Below, piece by piece: positions 48,112 through 57,403 of a stretch of 64,000 nt of DNA (position 1 is the first letter of the stretch; every line of letters starts with the position of its first letter). A model generated the notes under the pieces. It made no database searches. It was not told where the DNA came from and saw nothing but the letters and a program-made list of their open reading frames with translations. The translations under genes and the position numbers were made by a program. Source of the DNA: Streptomyces akebiae (GTDB lineage: Bacteria > Actinomycetota > Actinomycetes > Streptomycetales > Streptomycetaceae); assembly GCF_019599145.1 (NCBI RefSeq), contig NZ_CP080647.1, positions 7,502,001 through 7,566,000 on the forward strand, read 5' to 3'.

Positions 48112-49521
48112 TCACACGTCGAAGTAGAGCTCGAACTCGTGCGGGTGCGGACGCAGCTGCAGCGGGGCGATCTCGTTGGCGCGCTTGTAGTCGATCCACG
48201 TCTCGATCAAGTCCGGCGTGAAGACGTCGCCCTGGAGGAGGAACTCGTGGTCGCGCTCCAGCGAGTCGAGGACGGCCGGGAGCGAGGTCGGGACCTGCGG
48301 GACGCCCGCGTGCTCCTCGGGGGCCAGCTCGTAGAGGTCCTTGTCGATCGGCTCGGCGGGCTCGATCTTGTTCTTGATGCCGTCGAGGCCCGCGAGGAGC
48401 AGGGCCGAGAAGGCGAGGTACGGGTTGCCGGAGGAGTCGGGCGCGCGGAACTCGACACGCTTGGCCTTCGGGTTCGAACCCGTGATCGGGATACGCATGG
48501 CCGCGGAGCGGTTGCGCTGCGAGTAGACCAGGTTCACCGGGGCCTCGAAGCCCGGGACCAGACGGTGGTACGAGTTCACCGTCGGGTTGGTGAAGGCCAG
48601 CAGCGACGGGGCGTGCTTGAGGATGCCGCCGATGTAGTAGCGGGCGGTGTCCGACAGGCCCGCGTAACCGGCCTCGTCGTAGAAGAGCGGGGAGCCGCCC
48701 GACCACAGCGACTGGTGGACGTGCATGCCCGAGCCGTTGTCACCGAAGATCGGCTTCGGCATGAAGGTCGCGGTCTTGCCGTTGCGCCAGGCCACGTTCT
48801 TCACGATGTACTTGAAGAGCTGGAGGTCGTCGGCCGCGGCGAGCAGCGTGTTGAACTTGTAGTTGATCTCGGCCTGGCCGGCGGTGCCCACCTCGTGGTG
48901 CTGGCGCTCGACCTGGAGGCCGGACTTGGCCAGCTCCAGGGAGATCTCCGCACGCAGGTCGGCGAAGTGGTCGACCGGCGGGGTCGGGAAGTAACCGCCC
49001 TTGTAGCGGACCTTGTAACCGCGGTTGTCCTCCAGCGCACCGGTGTTCCAGGCGCCCGCCTCGGAGTCGATGTGGTAGAAGGACTCGTTCTCCGAGGTCT
49101 TGAAGCGCACGCTGTCGAAGACGTAGAACTCGGCCTCGGGGCCGAAGTACGCGGTGTCGGCGATACCGGTGGACGCCAGGTACGCCTCCGCCTTCTTCGC
49201 CACGTTCCGCGGGTCACGGGAGTACTGCTCGCCCGTGATCGGGTCGTGGATGAAGAAGTTGATGTTGACCGTCTTGTCGCGGCGGAACGGGTCGACGCGC
49301 GCGGTGGACAGGTCGGCGCGGAGCGCCATGTCGGACTCGTGGATGGCCTGGAAGCCGCGGATCGAGGAGCCGTCGAACGCGAGCTCCTCGGCCGGGTCGA
49401 AGGCCGTGGCCGGGATCGTGAAGTGCTGCATCACACCCGGCAGGTCGCAAAAGCGGACGTCGACGAACTTGACGTCCTCGTCCGCGATGTACTTCTTGGC
49501 CTCGTCGGCGTTCTGGAACAT
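48112..49521 (-). CDS. glnA: Glutamine synthetase I (GlnA type, adenylylatable)
   Basis: 469 residues, GGAGG before the ATG, starting [23 protein letters not shown] signatures: [34 protein letters not shown] (metal Glu), [15 protein letters not shown] and [20 protein letters not shown]. The adenylylation loop [11 protein letters not shown] places the modified tyrosine at residue 397, so GlnE (2939) can control it. In Streptomyces this gene is called glnA or glnI. A strong GlnR box lies about 100-135 bases upstream and a terminator follows. Dodecameric cytoplasmic ammonium-assimilating enzyme. Confidence 0.98.
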   Translation of the reverse strand: MFQNADEAKKYIADEDVKFVDVRFCDLPGVMQHFTIPATAFDPAEELAFDGSSIRGFQAIHESDMALRADLSTARVDPFRRDKTVNINFFIHDPITGEQYSRDPRNVAKKAEAYLASTGIADTAYFGPEAEFYVFDSVRFKTSENESFYHIDSEAGAWNTGALEDNRGYKVRYKGGYFPTPPVDHFADLRAEISLELAKSGLQVERQHHEVGTAGQAEINYKFNTLLAAADDLQLFKYIVKNVAWRNGKTATFMPKPIFGDNGSGMHVHQSLWSGGSPLFYDEAGYAGLSDTARYYIGGILKHAPSLLAFTNPTVNSYHRLVPGFEAPVNLVYSQRNRSAAMRIPITGSNPKAKRVEFRAPDSSGNPYLAFSALLLAGLDGIKNKIEPAEPIDKDLYELAPEEHAGVPQVPTSLPAVLDSLERDHEFLLQGDVFTPDLIETWIDYKRANEIAPLQLRPHPHEFELYFDV

Positions 49522-49616
49522 CCAGCTCCTCCTACTCCCGACGTCCTGCCGGGGTGGTAGTTCGTTCGTGCTGCCAGTGCGGTGGCACACGCTGTCGTCG
49601 ACACTAGGGACGGGTG

Positions 49617-49654
49617 ATTTCTCGTACGTGACCCGTTTGTTTCGCACAAGTTAA
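49617..49654 (-). promoter_or_regulatory. glnA: GlnR box of glnI (glnA)
   Basis: Minus-strand half-sites TTAAC, GAAAC, GTCAC and GAAAT are separated by exactly six bases each (plus-strand starts 49650, 49639, 49628 and 49617). This is a near-consensus GlnR double box, closer to GTnAC-n6-GAAAC than the glnII box. It also lies 60 bases from the divergent RDD gene, which it could affect. Confidence 0.9.
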
Positions 49655-49717
49655 CCGGACATCCCGCCCCGCACCCCACCTGTCCGTATGGCAGAACGGT
49701 CGCAGTACCGTGGTCGC

Positions 49718-50185
49718 GTGGACAAGAGGCAAGCAATCGGATCGTGGCTCTCCGGCCCCCGCGCCGCCGCGGAGGACGCCGGAGTCGACTTCGGGTACAG
49801 GGGCGAGCAGCTCGGTCTGCCGGAGGAGGGACCCGGCTCCATCGCCCGCCCCGGCCGCCGTCTCGGCGCCCTCGGGGTCGACTGGGGGCTGTGCCTCTTG
49901 ATCGCATACGGCCTGATCACCGACGGCTACGACCAGGCCACCAGCAACTGGGCCCTGCTCATCTTCTTCCTGCTGCACGCCCTCACCCTGGGCACGGTCG
50001 GCTTCACGCCCGGCAAGCGCCTCTTCGGCCTGCGCGTCGTCGCCCAGGACACCGGCGCGGTGAACCCCTGGCGCGCCCTGGCCCGCACCGCCCTCCTCTG
50101 CCTCGCCATCCCGGCCCTGGTCTGGGACCGGGACGGACGCGGCCTGCACGACCGGCTGGCCCGCACGGTCGAGGTGCGCATCTAG
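49718..50185 (+). CDS. RDD-family membrane protein
   Basis: About 155 residues from the GTG at 49718 (MDKRQAIGSWLSGPRAAAED). TACCGT lies seven bases upstream, which suits a leaderless transcript; an ATG at 49688 would add ten residues. The RDD domain has ARPGRRLGALGVDWGLCLLI (Arg-Asp), two helices, TPGKRLFGLRVVAQDTG and RDGRGLHDRLARTVEV, the family's closing motif. Role unknown; RDD proteins are suspected transporters or membrane-envelope factors. It is divergent from glnI and ends 40 bases before a perfect 33-bp hairpin. Confidence 0.9.
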   Translation: MDKRQAIGSWLSGPRAAAEDAGVDFGYRGEQLGLPEEGPGSIARPGRRLGALGVDWGLCLLIAYGLITDGYDQATSNWALLIFFLLHALTLGTVGFTPGKRLFGLRVVAQDTGAVNPWRALARTALLCLAIPALVWDRDGRGLHDRLARTVEVRI

Positions 50186-50225
50186 TACCGGTACGACGAG
50201 GGGATCCCGCGCCGTACGACGAGCG

Positions 50226-50295
50226 GTACGACGAGCGGTACGACGAGGGGCGCCCGGATCATTCCGGGCGCCCCTCGTCGTACCGCTCGTCGTAC
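50226..50295. terminator. Perfect 33-bp inverted repeat, bidirectional terminator
   Basis: Arms 50226-50258 and 50263-50295 are fully complementary with a four-base loop TCAT. The arms contain a 12-bp GTACGACGAGCG repeat unit, of which further copies lie at 50191 and 50214. It sits between the convergent RDD and DUF4191 genes and touches neither coding region. Confidence 0.9.
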
Positions 50296-50303
50296 GCATG
50301 TCG

Positions 50304-51005
50304 TCAGCGGGCCTTCGGGCCGCCCTTCGGCATGCGCATGCCCTTGGGCATCGGGCCCTTGGGGAGCGGCATGTTGCTCATCAGGTCGCCCATCGCGCGC
50401 AGCCGGTCGTTGGTGGCGGTCACCTGGGGGCCGGAGAGGACGCGCGGCAGCTTGAGCATGGTCGTGCGGAGCTTCTTCAGCTCGGTCTGGCCCTCGCCCG
50501 TGCCCACGACCAGGTCGTGCACCGGGACGTCCGCCACGATGCGGGCCATCTTCCGCTTCTCGGCGGCCAGCAGGCTCTTCACCCGGTTCGGGTTGCCCTC
50601 GGCGACCAGGACGATGCCGGCCTTGCCGACGGCCCGGTGCACCACGTCCTGGCTGCGGTTCATCGCCACCGCGGGCGTCGTGGTCCAGCCACGGCCCACG
50701 TTGTCCAGCACCGCTGCCGCGGCACCCGGCTGGCCTTCCATCTGTCCGAACGCGGCCCGCTCGGCCCGCCGTCCGAACACGATCGCCGTCGCGAGGAAGG
50801 CGAGCAGGAGGCCCAGGATGCCGAGATAGATGGGGTGACCGATCAAGAAACCGATCGCGAGGAAGACACCGAAGGTGATGATTCCGACAGCCGCGAGTAC
50901 AAGACCGATCTTCTTGTCGGCCCTGCGGGTCATCTTGTACGTCAGAGCGATCTGCTTGAGTCGCCCGGGGGTCGCAGCGTCCGCTGCGGGTTCCTTCCTC
51001 GCCAT
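50304..51005 (-). CDS. DUF4191 family membrane protein
   Basis: 233 residues. A basic N-terminus (RLKQIALTYKMTRRADKKIG) precedes two helices, LVLAAVGIITFGVFLAIGFL and IYLGILGLLLAFLATAIVFG. The cytoplasmic part has RRAERAAFGQMEGQPGAAAA, WTTTPAVAMNRSQDVVHRAV and VLVAEGNPNRVKSLLAAEKR, matching DUF4191, an actinobacterial family usually next to lipA/lipB as here. The last 30 residues are Pro/Gly/Met/Lys repeats (MPLPKGPMPKGMRMPKGGPK). Function unknown. Confidence 0.9.
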   Translation of the reverse strand: MARKEPAADAATPGRLKQIALTYKMTRRADKKIGLVLAAVGIITFGVFLAIGFLIGHPIYLGILGLLLAFLATAIVFGRRAERAAFGQMEGQPGAAAAVLDNVGRGWTTTPAVAMNRSQDVVHRAVGKAGIVLVAEGNPNRVKSLLAAEKRKMARIVADVPVHDLVVGTGEGQTELKKLRTTMLKLPRVLSGPQVTATNDRLRAMGDLMSNMPLPKGPMPKGMRMPKGGPKAR

Positions 51006-51155
51006 GGCACGAAGTCTACGTGTCCGGGGAAGCGAGGACGACGGCGGTGCCGGTGGGGACCGGAGACCGGCGGCTGCGCTGGGGAAGCGGCGCCGGGCGG
51101 CGGCGGTGCCGGCGTGGTGCGGCGGTGCGTGGAGCGGGTGGTGCGGCGTGGTGCG

Positions 51156-51359
51156 TTACGAGGTGTGCGAGGCGACGGCCGCTTCGAGGACGCGCTCGGT
51201 CTCGACACGGTCCTTGGCGCGGCGGCGGTCCTCCAGGACGGAGGTCCAGGCGTTGCGACGTGCGGTGCGCTGACCGCTGCTCATGAGCAGCGACTCGACG
51301 GCACGGAGTGCATCGGTGAACGACGGGATCGCTGTGGCGCGAACGGGTGCGGCCTGCAT
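51156..51359 (-). CDS. Small conserved actinobacterial protein (67 residues)
   Basis: Starts MQAAPVRATAIPSFTDALRA and continues VESLLMSSGQRTARRNAWTS VLEDRRRA; mostly helical and charged, with no membrane segment. GGAGG lies 7 bases before the ATG, codon bias is normal, and the N-terminal SFTDALRAVESLL and RRNAWTSVLEDRRRA segments look conserved. It sits between DUF4191 and lipA on the same strand. No function recognised. Confidence 0.75.
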   Translation of the reverse strand: MQAAPVRATAIPSFTDALRAVESLLMSSGQRTARRNAWTSVLEDRRRAKDRVETERVLEAAVASHTS

Positions 51360-51631
51360 GAGAGGTCCTCCCCCTTGGGATGGCTGCTCTGGCTAGGACC
51401 CTGTACCGGGCGTGAAACCAGGGTCACTGATTGGTGTTACCAGGGCGTGACCGGCCGGTCAAACGCCAGTGAAGCCTTGATACGCGGCTTTTAAACCCCG
51501 ACGCGGCCCTGACAGTGCCCTCAACTGCGAGGACGATCAGGACCGCGCTCAATCGGCCATTACCGACGAGTAGCCTCTTGTGCTCAGATTCACACGAATC
51601 GGGTGGCACTCCGTGCCATTCGGAGTAAGGG

Positions 51632-52597
51632 TCAGACGGCCTGCGAAGCGACGTAGGAACCCCGCTTCTCGACGGCCATCTGGTACAGGCGGCCGGCCCG
51701 GTACGAGGAGCGGACCAGCGGGCCGGACATCACCCCGGAGAAGCCGATCTCGTCGGCCTCCTGCTTCAGCTCGACGAACTCCTGCGGCTTGACCCAGCGC
51801 TCCACGGGGTGGTGCCGGACGCTCGGGCGCAGGTACTGCGTGATGGTCACCAGCTCGCAGCCCGCGTCGTGCAGCTGCTTGAGCGCCTCGCTGACCTCCT
51901 CGCGGGTCTCGCCCATGCCGAGGATGAGGTTCGACTTCGTGACCAGACCGTAGTCACGGGCCTCGGTGATGACCTTCAGGGAGCGCTCGTAGCGGAAGCC
52001 GGGGCGGATGCGCTTGAAGATCCGGGGGACCGTCTCGACGTTGTGCGCGAACACCTCGGGGCGGGAGGCGAAGACCTCCTCCAGCAGCTCCGGGACGGCG
52101 TTGAAGTCGGGCGCCAGCAGCTCGACCTTGGTGGGGCCGGCCTCACGTCCCGCCGTCTGCTCGTGGATCTGGCGGACCGTCTCGGCGTACAGCCAGGCGC
52201 CGCCGTCCTCCAGGTCGTCGCGGGCGACGCCGGTGATGGTGGCGTAGTTCAGGTCCATGGTGACCACGGACTCGCCGACGCGACGGGGTTCGTCGCGGTC
52301 CAGCGCCTCGGGCTTGCCGGTGTCGATCTGGCAGAAGTCGCAGCGGCGGGTGCACTGGTCGCCGCCGATGAGGAACGTGGCCTCGCGGTCCTCCCAGCAC
52401 TCGTAGATGTTGGGACAGCCCGCCTCCTGGCAGACCGTGTGCAGGCCCTCGCTCTTCACCAGGCTCTGCATCTTGGTGTACTCGGGGCCCATTTTCGCCC
52501 GGGTCTTGATCCACTCGGGCTTGCGCTCGATGGGGGTCTGGCTGTTCCGGACCTCCAGGCGCAGCATCTTGCGTCCGTCGGGTGCGACTGCGGACAC
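51632..52597 (-). CDS. lipA: Lipoyl synthase
   Basis: 321 residues. Auxiliary cluster motif [12 protein letters not shown] (C-x4-C-x5-C) near residue 55-67 and radical-SAM motif CTRRCDFC (C-x3-C-x2-C) near 82-89. [15 protein letters not shown] and [13 protein letters not shown] follow. The enzyme inserts two sulphurs into octanoyl groups on the E2 and H proteins. It acts after LipB, encoded just upstream on the same strand. The E1 gene aceE is at the right edge, so lipoate use and supply lie in one region. The C-terminal RRRS-type tail is replaced by [20 protein letters not shown], as usual in Streptomyces. Confidence 0.97.
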   Translation of the reverse strand: MSAVAPDGRKMLRLEVRNSQTPIERKPEWIKTRAKMGPEYTKMQSLVKSEGLHTVCQEAGCPNIYECWEDREATFLIGGDQCTRRCDFCQIDTGKPEALDRDEPRRVGESVVTMDLNYATITGVARDDLEDGGAWLYAETVRQIHEQTAGREAGPTKVELLAPDFNAVPELLEEVFASRPEVFAHNVETVPRIFKRIRPGFRYERSLKVITEARDYGLVTKSNLILGMGETREEVSEALKQLHDAGCELVTITQYLRPSVRHHPVERWVKPQEFVELKQEADEIGFSGVMSGPLVRSSYRAGRLYQMAVEKRGSYVASQAV

Positions 52598-52840
52598 ATC
52601 GGCTCCCTGTGCTTCGATTCTTCGGCGTCCACCAGGGTACGCCCGTACGGTTCTGGCTCCCCGGGGTGGGCAACCATCGGCTCCGAGGGGACATTCCCCC
52701 GCCCCGCCGCGCCCCAGGGGCGCGGGGAACTGAGCGAACGGGGCCCGGGGCGGAGCCCCGAAGTCTTCGACCGGGGGTCGAAGGGGCGCGCAGCCCCTGG
52801 GGTGGGACGGGCAGGGGGCGGGGGGCGAGGAAACCCTTCG
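52598..52840. other. lipB-lipA spacer with GC-rich hairpins
   Basis: 243 bases between the two lip genes. It contains the dispersed repeat at 52715 and hairpins such as GGGGCGGAGCCCC (52748-52760) and the CTTCGACC/GGTCGAAG pair (52764-52783). lipA therefore may need its own promoter. No coding region was seen. Confidence 0.6.
52715..52738 (+). repeat. Dispersed 3'-end repeat, copy 3 (partial)
   Basis: CAGGGGCGCGGGGAACTGAG followed by CGAA. One base differs from the consensus GCGCGA and the CCAGCCCCC half is missing. It lies about 100 bases past the lipB stop, in the same orientation as the other copies. Confidence 0.75.
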
Positions 52841-53632
52841 TCAGGCCGACGCCCGTTCCACCACCCGAGGCTGCAGGTCGGCGTTCTCCAGAACCGCCCG
52901 CAGATGACGTTCGGCCACCGGCAACACCTCGGCGATCGTGACGTCCCGCCCCAGCTCGGCCGCGAGGGACGCGACCCCCGCGTCACGGATCCCGCACGGG
53001 ATGATCCGGTCGAACCACTTGTTGTCGGGGTTCACGTTCAGCGCGAAGCCGTGCATGGTGACGCCCTTCGCGACCCGGATCCCGATCGCCGCGATCTTGC
53101 GGTCCTCGCGCCGCTGCCCGGCGTTGGAGGGCGCGTACTCCGGCCCGTTCATCCGGGGGTCGAACTCGTCGTCGGTCATCCGGGGGTCGAGATCCAGCGA
53201 GAGCCCGCCGAGCCGCTGCTCGACCGGATCGCCGAGCACCCACACACCGCTGCGACCCTCGACGCGGGTGGTCTCCAGGCCGAACTCCGCGCACGTGCGG
53301 ATGAGGGCCTCTTCGAGGCGCCGTACGTGCGCCACCACGTCCACCGGGCGGGGGAGCTTCTGGATCGGGTAGCCCACCAGCTGGCCGGGACCGTGCCAGG
53401 TGATCTTGCCGCCGCGGTCGACGTCGATCACGGGGGTGCCGTCGAGGGGGCGCTCGTTGTCGGCCGTGCGCCGCCCGGCCGTGTAGACCGGCGGGTGCTC
53501 CAGGAGCAGCACGGTGTCGGGCACCTCGTCCGCGAAGCGCGCCGCGTGCACCCGGCGCTGCTCGTCCCAGGCCTGCTGGTACTCGACGGCCTCCGTGCCG
53601 AACCCCATACGGACGAACCGCAACCCACTCAC
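52841..53632 (-). CDS. lipB: Octanoyl-ACP:protein octanoyltransferase
   Basis: 263 residues from a GTG with GGGAGG 9 bases upstream ([20 protein letters not shown]). LipB signatures: [52 protein letters not shown] with the catalytic Lys, and [14 protein letters not shown] with the catalytic Cys. It transfers octanoate from ACP to lipoyl domains, where LipA adds sulphur. An insertion between strands ([20 protein letters not shown]) is common in Streptomyces LipB. Longer upstream starts are rejected for lack of a ribosome site. Confidence 0.97.
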   Translation of the reverse strand: MSGLRFVRMGFGTEAVEYQQAWDEQRRVHAARFADEVPDTVLLLEHPPVYTAGRRTADNERPLDGTPVIDVDRGGKITWHGPGQLVGYPIQKLPRPVDVVAHVRRLEEALIRTCAEFGLETTRVEGRSGVWVLGDPVEQRLGGLSLDLDPRMTDDEFDPRMNGPEYAPSNAGQRREDRKIAAIGIRVAKGVTMHGFALNVNPDNKWFDRIIPCGIRDAGVASLAAELGRDVTIAEVLPVAERHLRAVLENADLQPRVVERASA

Positions 53633-54123
53633 GGCAAGCGCCTCCCTCGGCGGTACCGCCGGCGGCGGCACCGCGATAGCCCTGTGGCTCTGTCAGGCGC
53701 GTGACGCGCCCAAGCCACTGTACGACCGTGCGCCCGCGCACTGTTCGAGCGGTCTCCGGCACCGACGACCCGCCCGCCGCCACCGTTCGTCCGTACCGCC
53801 TCCGTACGGACGGTCATGCGGACGGTCATGCGGACGTGGCGAGGGAGTCCGGCGGCCGTCGTGCGAGGCGCGGGGGTGCGGGCCGACGCTCGTCGTACGC
53901 CGCGGACGCCGGGCGTACGAGGGGCCCAGCCGGCGCATGTCGGAGGCCGACCGCGTCAGCCGTGCGGCAAATCCTCACACGATCGGATGAATGGACGCGG
54001 AAGTGTGCGATCGGACGCTTACTCTCCGCTACATTCGCGCCGTTCACAAGGCCGCAAAAGGCTTCTCACCAGGCAATCCGGGAAACCCCGCCGACACCCG
54101 GAAGGCAGGAGACCGCACCGCAG
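53633..54123. other. Gene-free interval between lipB and the NsdA-like gene
   Basis: 491 bases holding the two divergent promoters. A 12-base unit GGTCATGCGGAC repeats around 53810-53835. A CACACGATCGG (53976) and GTGTGCGATCGG (54003) pair sits about 110-150 bases before the NsdA-like start and could be a regulator site. Nothing coding is convincing here. Confidence 0.5.
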
Positions 54124-55563
54124 ATGACGGAACGACCCGCGCAGCGCACCCCCAACCGCCAGCTCGCCGCCCTCATCGCAGAAGCGGGGTTCTCGAACGC
54201 GGGACTAGCGCGCCGTGTGGACCAGCTCGGTCTCGAACACGGCCTCGACCTCAGATACGACAAGACGTCGGTCACCCGCTGGCTGCGTGGTCAGCAGCCC
54301 CGGGGGACGACACCCGCACTCATCGCCGAGGTGTTCACCCGCCGCCTCGGCCGCCGGCTCACCGCCCAGGACCTCGGACTGGACGCCTGTGCCCCCGTCT
54401 ACGCGGGCCTGGAGTTCGCCGCGACCCCCGAGGAGGCCATCGACATCGTCGGCGGTCTGTGGCGCAAGGACTCCGGCAGCCACGCCGAGCTCCGCAAGAT
54501 CGCCTTCACGCCCGCCGGGCTCGTCGTCCCCAGCCGCGACTGGCTGATCGGCAGGCCCGACGACCGGGTCGGCCGAGGTGATCCGGGCGCCACCCGGGTC
54601 CCCCCGCAGGGCCGCCCGGGCGTCCCCCGGCAGCGCAGCCAGACCGAGCGCGGCCCCGGCCAGAAGGTCACCGGCGGGGACATCGCCGCACTCCGCTCGG
54701 TCGGCGAACTCTTCCGGGCCCTCGACGACGCCTACGGCGGCGGCCACGCCCGCCAGGCCCTGGTGCGCTACCTGGAGCACGAGGCGGAGCCCATGCTGCG
54801 CGGCGCCTACGGCGAACAGATCGGCCGACGGCTGTTCGCGGCCGCCGCCGACCTGACCCGGCTGGCCGGCTGGACCTCGTACGACATCGGCGCGCACGGC
54901 CTCGCCCAGCGGTACTTCGTGCAGGCGCTGAGGCTGGCGCAGGCGGCGGGGGACCGGGCGTACGGGGCGTACGTCCTGGTCACGATGAGCCGTCAGGCGG
55001 TGTACCTGGGGCACGGCCGGGAGGCCGTGCAGCTCGCGCGCGTCGCCCAGCAGGGTGTCGGGTCGGCGGTGCCGCCGGTGGTGCAGTCGCTGCTGCACTC
55101 CGTCGAGGCGCGCGGGCACGCGGTACTGGGCGAGGTGCGGGCCTCCACGGCCGCGCTGGTCCGTGCCGAACGCGCCCTGGAGACGGCCCGCCCTGGGGAC
55201 GAAGTCCCGTACTGGGCACGGTTCTTCGACGAGGCGCAGCTCGCCGACGAGTTCGGCCACAGCCACCGCGACCTCCAGCAGTACCGGGCCGCCGCCCAAC
55301 ACGCCGAACGCTCCCTGCAGTTGCGGGCACCCGCCTATGCCCGCAGCCGCCTCTTCTGCCGTGTCGTCCTCGCCTCCGCCCGACTCGGCCTCGGCGAACT
55401 CGACCAGGCCTGTCAGCTCGGCGCGGAGGCCGCGGGCCAGGCCGCCGAGATGCGGTCGGTCAGGGCCATGGAGTACGTCCGCGACTTCGAACGCCGACTG
55501 GAGCCGTACCGGGACGCGGCCCCGGTCCGGGGCTACCGGGACAAGGTGGCGGCGTTGCTGTAG
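54124..55563 (+). CDS. NsdA-like regulator (N-terminal DNA-binding-like, C-terminal TPR)
   Basis: 479 residues starting MTERPAQRTPNRQLAALIAE. The first 90 residues (AGFSNAGLARRVDQLGLEHG and TSVTRWLRGQQPRGTTPALI) look like a helix-turn-helix adapted in actinobacteria. About 30 residues at 150-185 are Pro/Arg/Gly-rich. The rest is all-helical with TPR-like pairs (AAADLTRLAGWTSYDIGAHG, then LAQRYFVQALRLAQAAGDRA). The layout is that of NsdA, a negative regulator of Streptomyces differentiation and antibiotic production; this appears to be a paralogue, so I do not assign the symbol. A strong terminator follows. Confidence 0.8.
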   Translation: MTERPAQRTPNRQLAALIAEAGFSNAGLARRVDQLGLEHGLDLRYDKTSVTRWLRGQQPRGTTPALIAEVFTRRLGRRLTAQDLGLDACAPVYAGLEFAATPEEAIDIVGGLWRKDSGSHAELRKIAFTPAGLVVPSRDWLIGRPDDRVGRGDPGATRVPPQGRPGVPRQRSQTERGPGQKVTGGDIAALRSVGELFRALDDAYGGGHARQALVRYLEHEAEPMLRGAYGEQIGRRLFAAAADLTRLAGWTSYDIGAHGLAQRYFVQALRLAQAAGDRAYGAYVLVTMSRQAVYLGHGREAVQLARVAQQGVGSAVPPVVQSLLHSVEARGHAVLGEVRASTAALVRAERALETARPGDEVPYWARFFDEAQLADEFGHSHRDLQQYRAAAQHAERSLQLRAPAYARSRLFCRVVLASARLGLGELDQACQLGAEAAGQAAEMRSVRAMEYVRDFERRLEPYRDAAPVRGYRDKVAALL

Positions 55564-55578
55564 GCGCGCGGCACGCGA

Positions 55579-55611
55579 CAGGGGCGCCCGGAGACACTCC
55601 GGGCGCCCCTG
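55579..55611 (+). terminator. Terminator after the NsdA-like gene
   Basis: A perfect 15-bp stem (CAGGGGCGCCCGGAG / CTCCGGGCGCCCCTG) with a three-base loop, 16 bases past the stop. Confidence 0.88.
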
Positions 55612-55705
55612 CGCCGTTCACGCGGCCCAGCGAGGCCCCCGCGGCCCCTGAGGCCCCCTGGGGCCGAGCAGCAGGTCCCAGCGGTCCCAGCAGCCCCGCG
55701 AGGTC

Positions 55706-57103
55706 TCACGCGGCCGTTTCCAGTGGCTCCTCCAGGAACGTGGGGTGGGCGTCCAGGTCGGTCAGGACGGCGTGGGCGGCCCGGCGGGCGGAGTGGAGGG
55801 CGCCCTGGACGGTGCTGGTGTCGCGGTGGTCGCCGCAGACGTAGAGGCCGGCGAGGAGACGCACCGGGCGGCGCAGGTCGTGCGGCGCGGGCATCGCGGG
55901 GACGGCCTCGGGGAGGTGGTACGCGGCGAGCAGTTCCCAGCGGGTCGTGGACGTGCGGTAGAGGCGGGCCAGTTGGGCGCGGACCGTGGCGTCGAGGTGC
56001 GCGGCGTCCGGGGGAGTGCCGAGGACCGTGGAGGTGATCAGGGCGCGGCCCGCCGGCGCCCGGCTCGGGTCGACCTGGCTGATCACCGTGGTGTGCGACA
56101 CGGGTCCGCCGCGGTCGGCGTCGAGAAGCAGCGCCGGTTCGGTCAACGGAGGCTCGTCCGTGGCGTGGTGCAGGACCGTCACCGGGTGGAACCCCGGCAC
56201 GCGCAGGCCGGGGAGCAACTCGGCGGCGGACCGGGCGTCCGTGGCCAGCACCACGGCCCGGCAGGCGAGTTCGCCGTGGTCCGCCGTGGTCACCGAGGTC
56301 GTGCTGATGGAGGTCACCCGCACCCCCGTACGGACCGAGCCGGGTGGCAGCGCGGCCGCGAGGAGTTCCGGAAGGGCGTCGGCGCCGCCCTCCGGGACAC
56401 AGAGCCGGCCGGTCGCGTAGGTGTGCAGGGCCAGGTCGGCGCAGCGGCTGGAGGTCGCCAGCGTCGGGTCGGCGAGCAGCGCGGTCAGCAGGGGACGGAC
56501 GAAACCGTCGATCGTCCGGGACGGGAATCCCCGGGTCGCCAGGGCCTGGGAGGCCGGGACCTCCGCCCGGGTGAGGAGCCGTTCGGGCGCGGTCGCGGCG
56601 AGGCGGGCCAGGGCCATGGCCAGCCGGGACTGGTCGGCGGGGGCGCCCAGCCGACCGGGTCGGGTGCCCGTGGAACGGGCCTGGGTGCGGCCCTGGTTCC
56701 GGGGGAGCCTGGGGGCGCTTGCGAGGGCGCGTGCGGCTGTGAGTGCGCCCCTCGCGCTTCGCAGGACAGGGGTGGCGCCGGCCCGCTGATGACGGCCGTC
56801 GGAGTGCAGCAGGACGCCGGGGGCGAACGGGCGCAGGGGCAGGGTGTCCACGCCCGGGGTGCGGCGCAGTTCCGGGTACGACGTGGAGAGCAGATGTGCC
56901 GTCCGGTCGAGGCGGAAGCCGTCGATCTTCTCGGTGGACATACGGCCGCCGACGGCGGGGGCGGCCTCCAGGACGGTGGTCCGCAGACCCGCCCTGGTCA
57001 GATGTCCGGCCGCAGCGAGGCCGGCCACGCCGGCTCCTACGACGATGACGTCCACGTTCCCCGTGTCCGCCTGGTACGCCGACTGGTGCACCGACTCAAG
57101 CAC
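55706..57103 (-). CDS. FAD-dependent NAD(P)-binding oxidoreductase (amine-oxidase-like)
   Basis: 465 residues from a GTG with GGGAGG upstream (VLESVHQSAYQADTGNVDVI). FAD Rossmann VIVVGAGVAGLAAAGHLTRA at about 19-38, then VLEAAPAVGGRMSTEKIDGF. FPSRTIDGFVRPLLTALLAD and YATGRLCVPEGGADALPELL follow. The closing motif GLYVCGDHRDTSTVQGALHS is the second FAD contact of the amine oxidase/phytoene desaturase-like family. Substrate unknown. The longer upstream reading frame is antisense-like and rejected. It is convergent with the NsdA-like gene, 95 bases past its terminator. Confidence 0.88.
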   Translation of the reverse strand: MLESVHQSAYQADTGNVDVIVVGAGVAGLAAAGHLTRAGLRTTVLEAAPAVGGRMSTEKIDGFRLDRTAHLLSTSYPELRRTPGVDTLPLRPFAPGVLLHSDGRHQRAGATPVLRSARGALTAARALASAPRLPRNQGRTQARSTGTRPGRLGAPADQSRLAMALARLAATAPERLLTRAEVPASQALATRGFPSRTIDGFVRPLLTALLADPTLATSSRCADLALHTYATGRLCVPEGGADALPELLAAALPPGSVRTGVRVTSISTTSVTTADHGELACRAVVLATDARSAAELLPGLRVPGFHPVTVLHHATDEPPLTEPALLLDADRGGPVSHTTVISQVDPSRAPAGRALITSTVLGTPPDAAHLDATVRAQLARLYRTSTTRWELLAAYHLPEAVPAMPAPHDLRRPVRLLAGLYVCGDHRDTSTVQGALHSARRAAHAVLTDLDAHPTFLEEPLETAA

Positions 57104-57403
57104 GTGCCCCTCCCGAGGTCGCGCGGCTGCGGGGACGTTATGCCCCCAACACCCATCTGAAATACCTGAGTTCGGCACGAGAGTGAAGGTGGGGGCCGGT
57201 CCCGGGGAAGGAGCGTGTGACCTCGCACGGGGGCATGGCCGGGGCGTTCGTGCGCCGGGCGTTCGGGGGGTGCGGGTTCGTCGGCGGCCGCGGGATGAAA
57301 AGTCAGGGGCGCAGCCCCTGACTTTCCAGGGGCGCGGGGAACTGCGCGACCAGCCCTCACGCACCCGCACCCGACGACGAACCCCCCGACCTGGCCGCAG
57401 CCT
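57104..57403. other. Gene-free interval with dispersed repeats
   Basis: 300 bases between the FAD protein start and the TIGR01777 stop, both genes on the minus strand. It holds a self-complementary AGTCAGGGGCGCAGCCCCTG/ACTTTC-type hairpin at 57298-57326 and then repeat copy 4. No gene is seen. Confidence 0.6.
57327..57370 (+). repeat. Dispersed 3'-end repeat, copy 4
   Basis: CAGGGGCGCGGGGAACTGCG followed by CGACCAGCCCTCACGCACCC and GCAC. It lies 33 bases past the TIGR01777 gene stop and is preceded by a 10-bp CAGGGGCGCAGCCCCTG hairpin. Confidence 0.85.
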
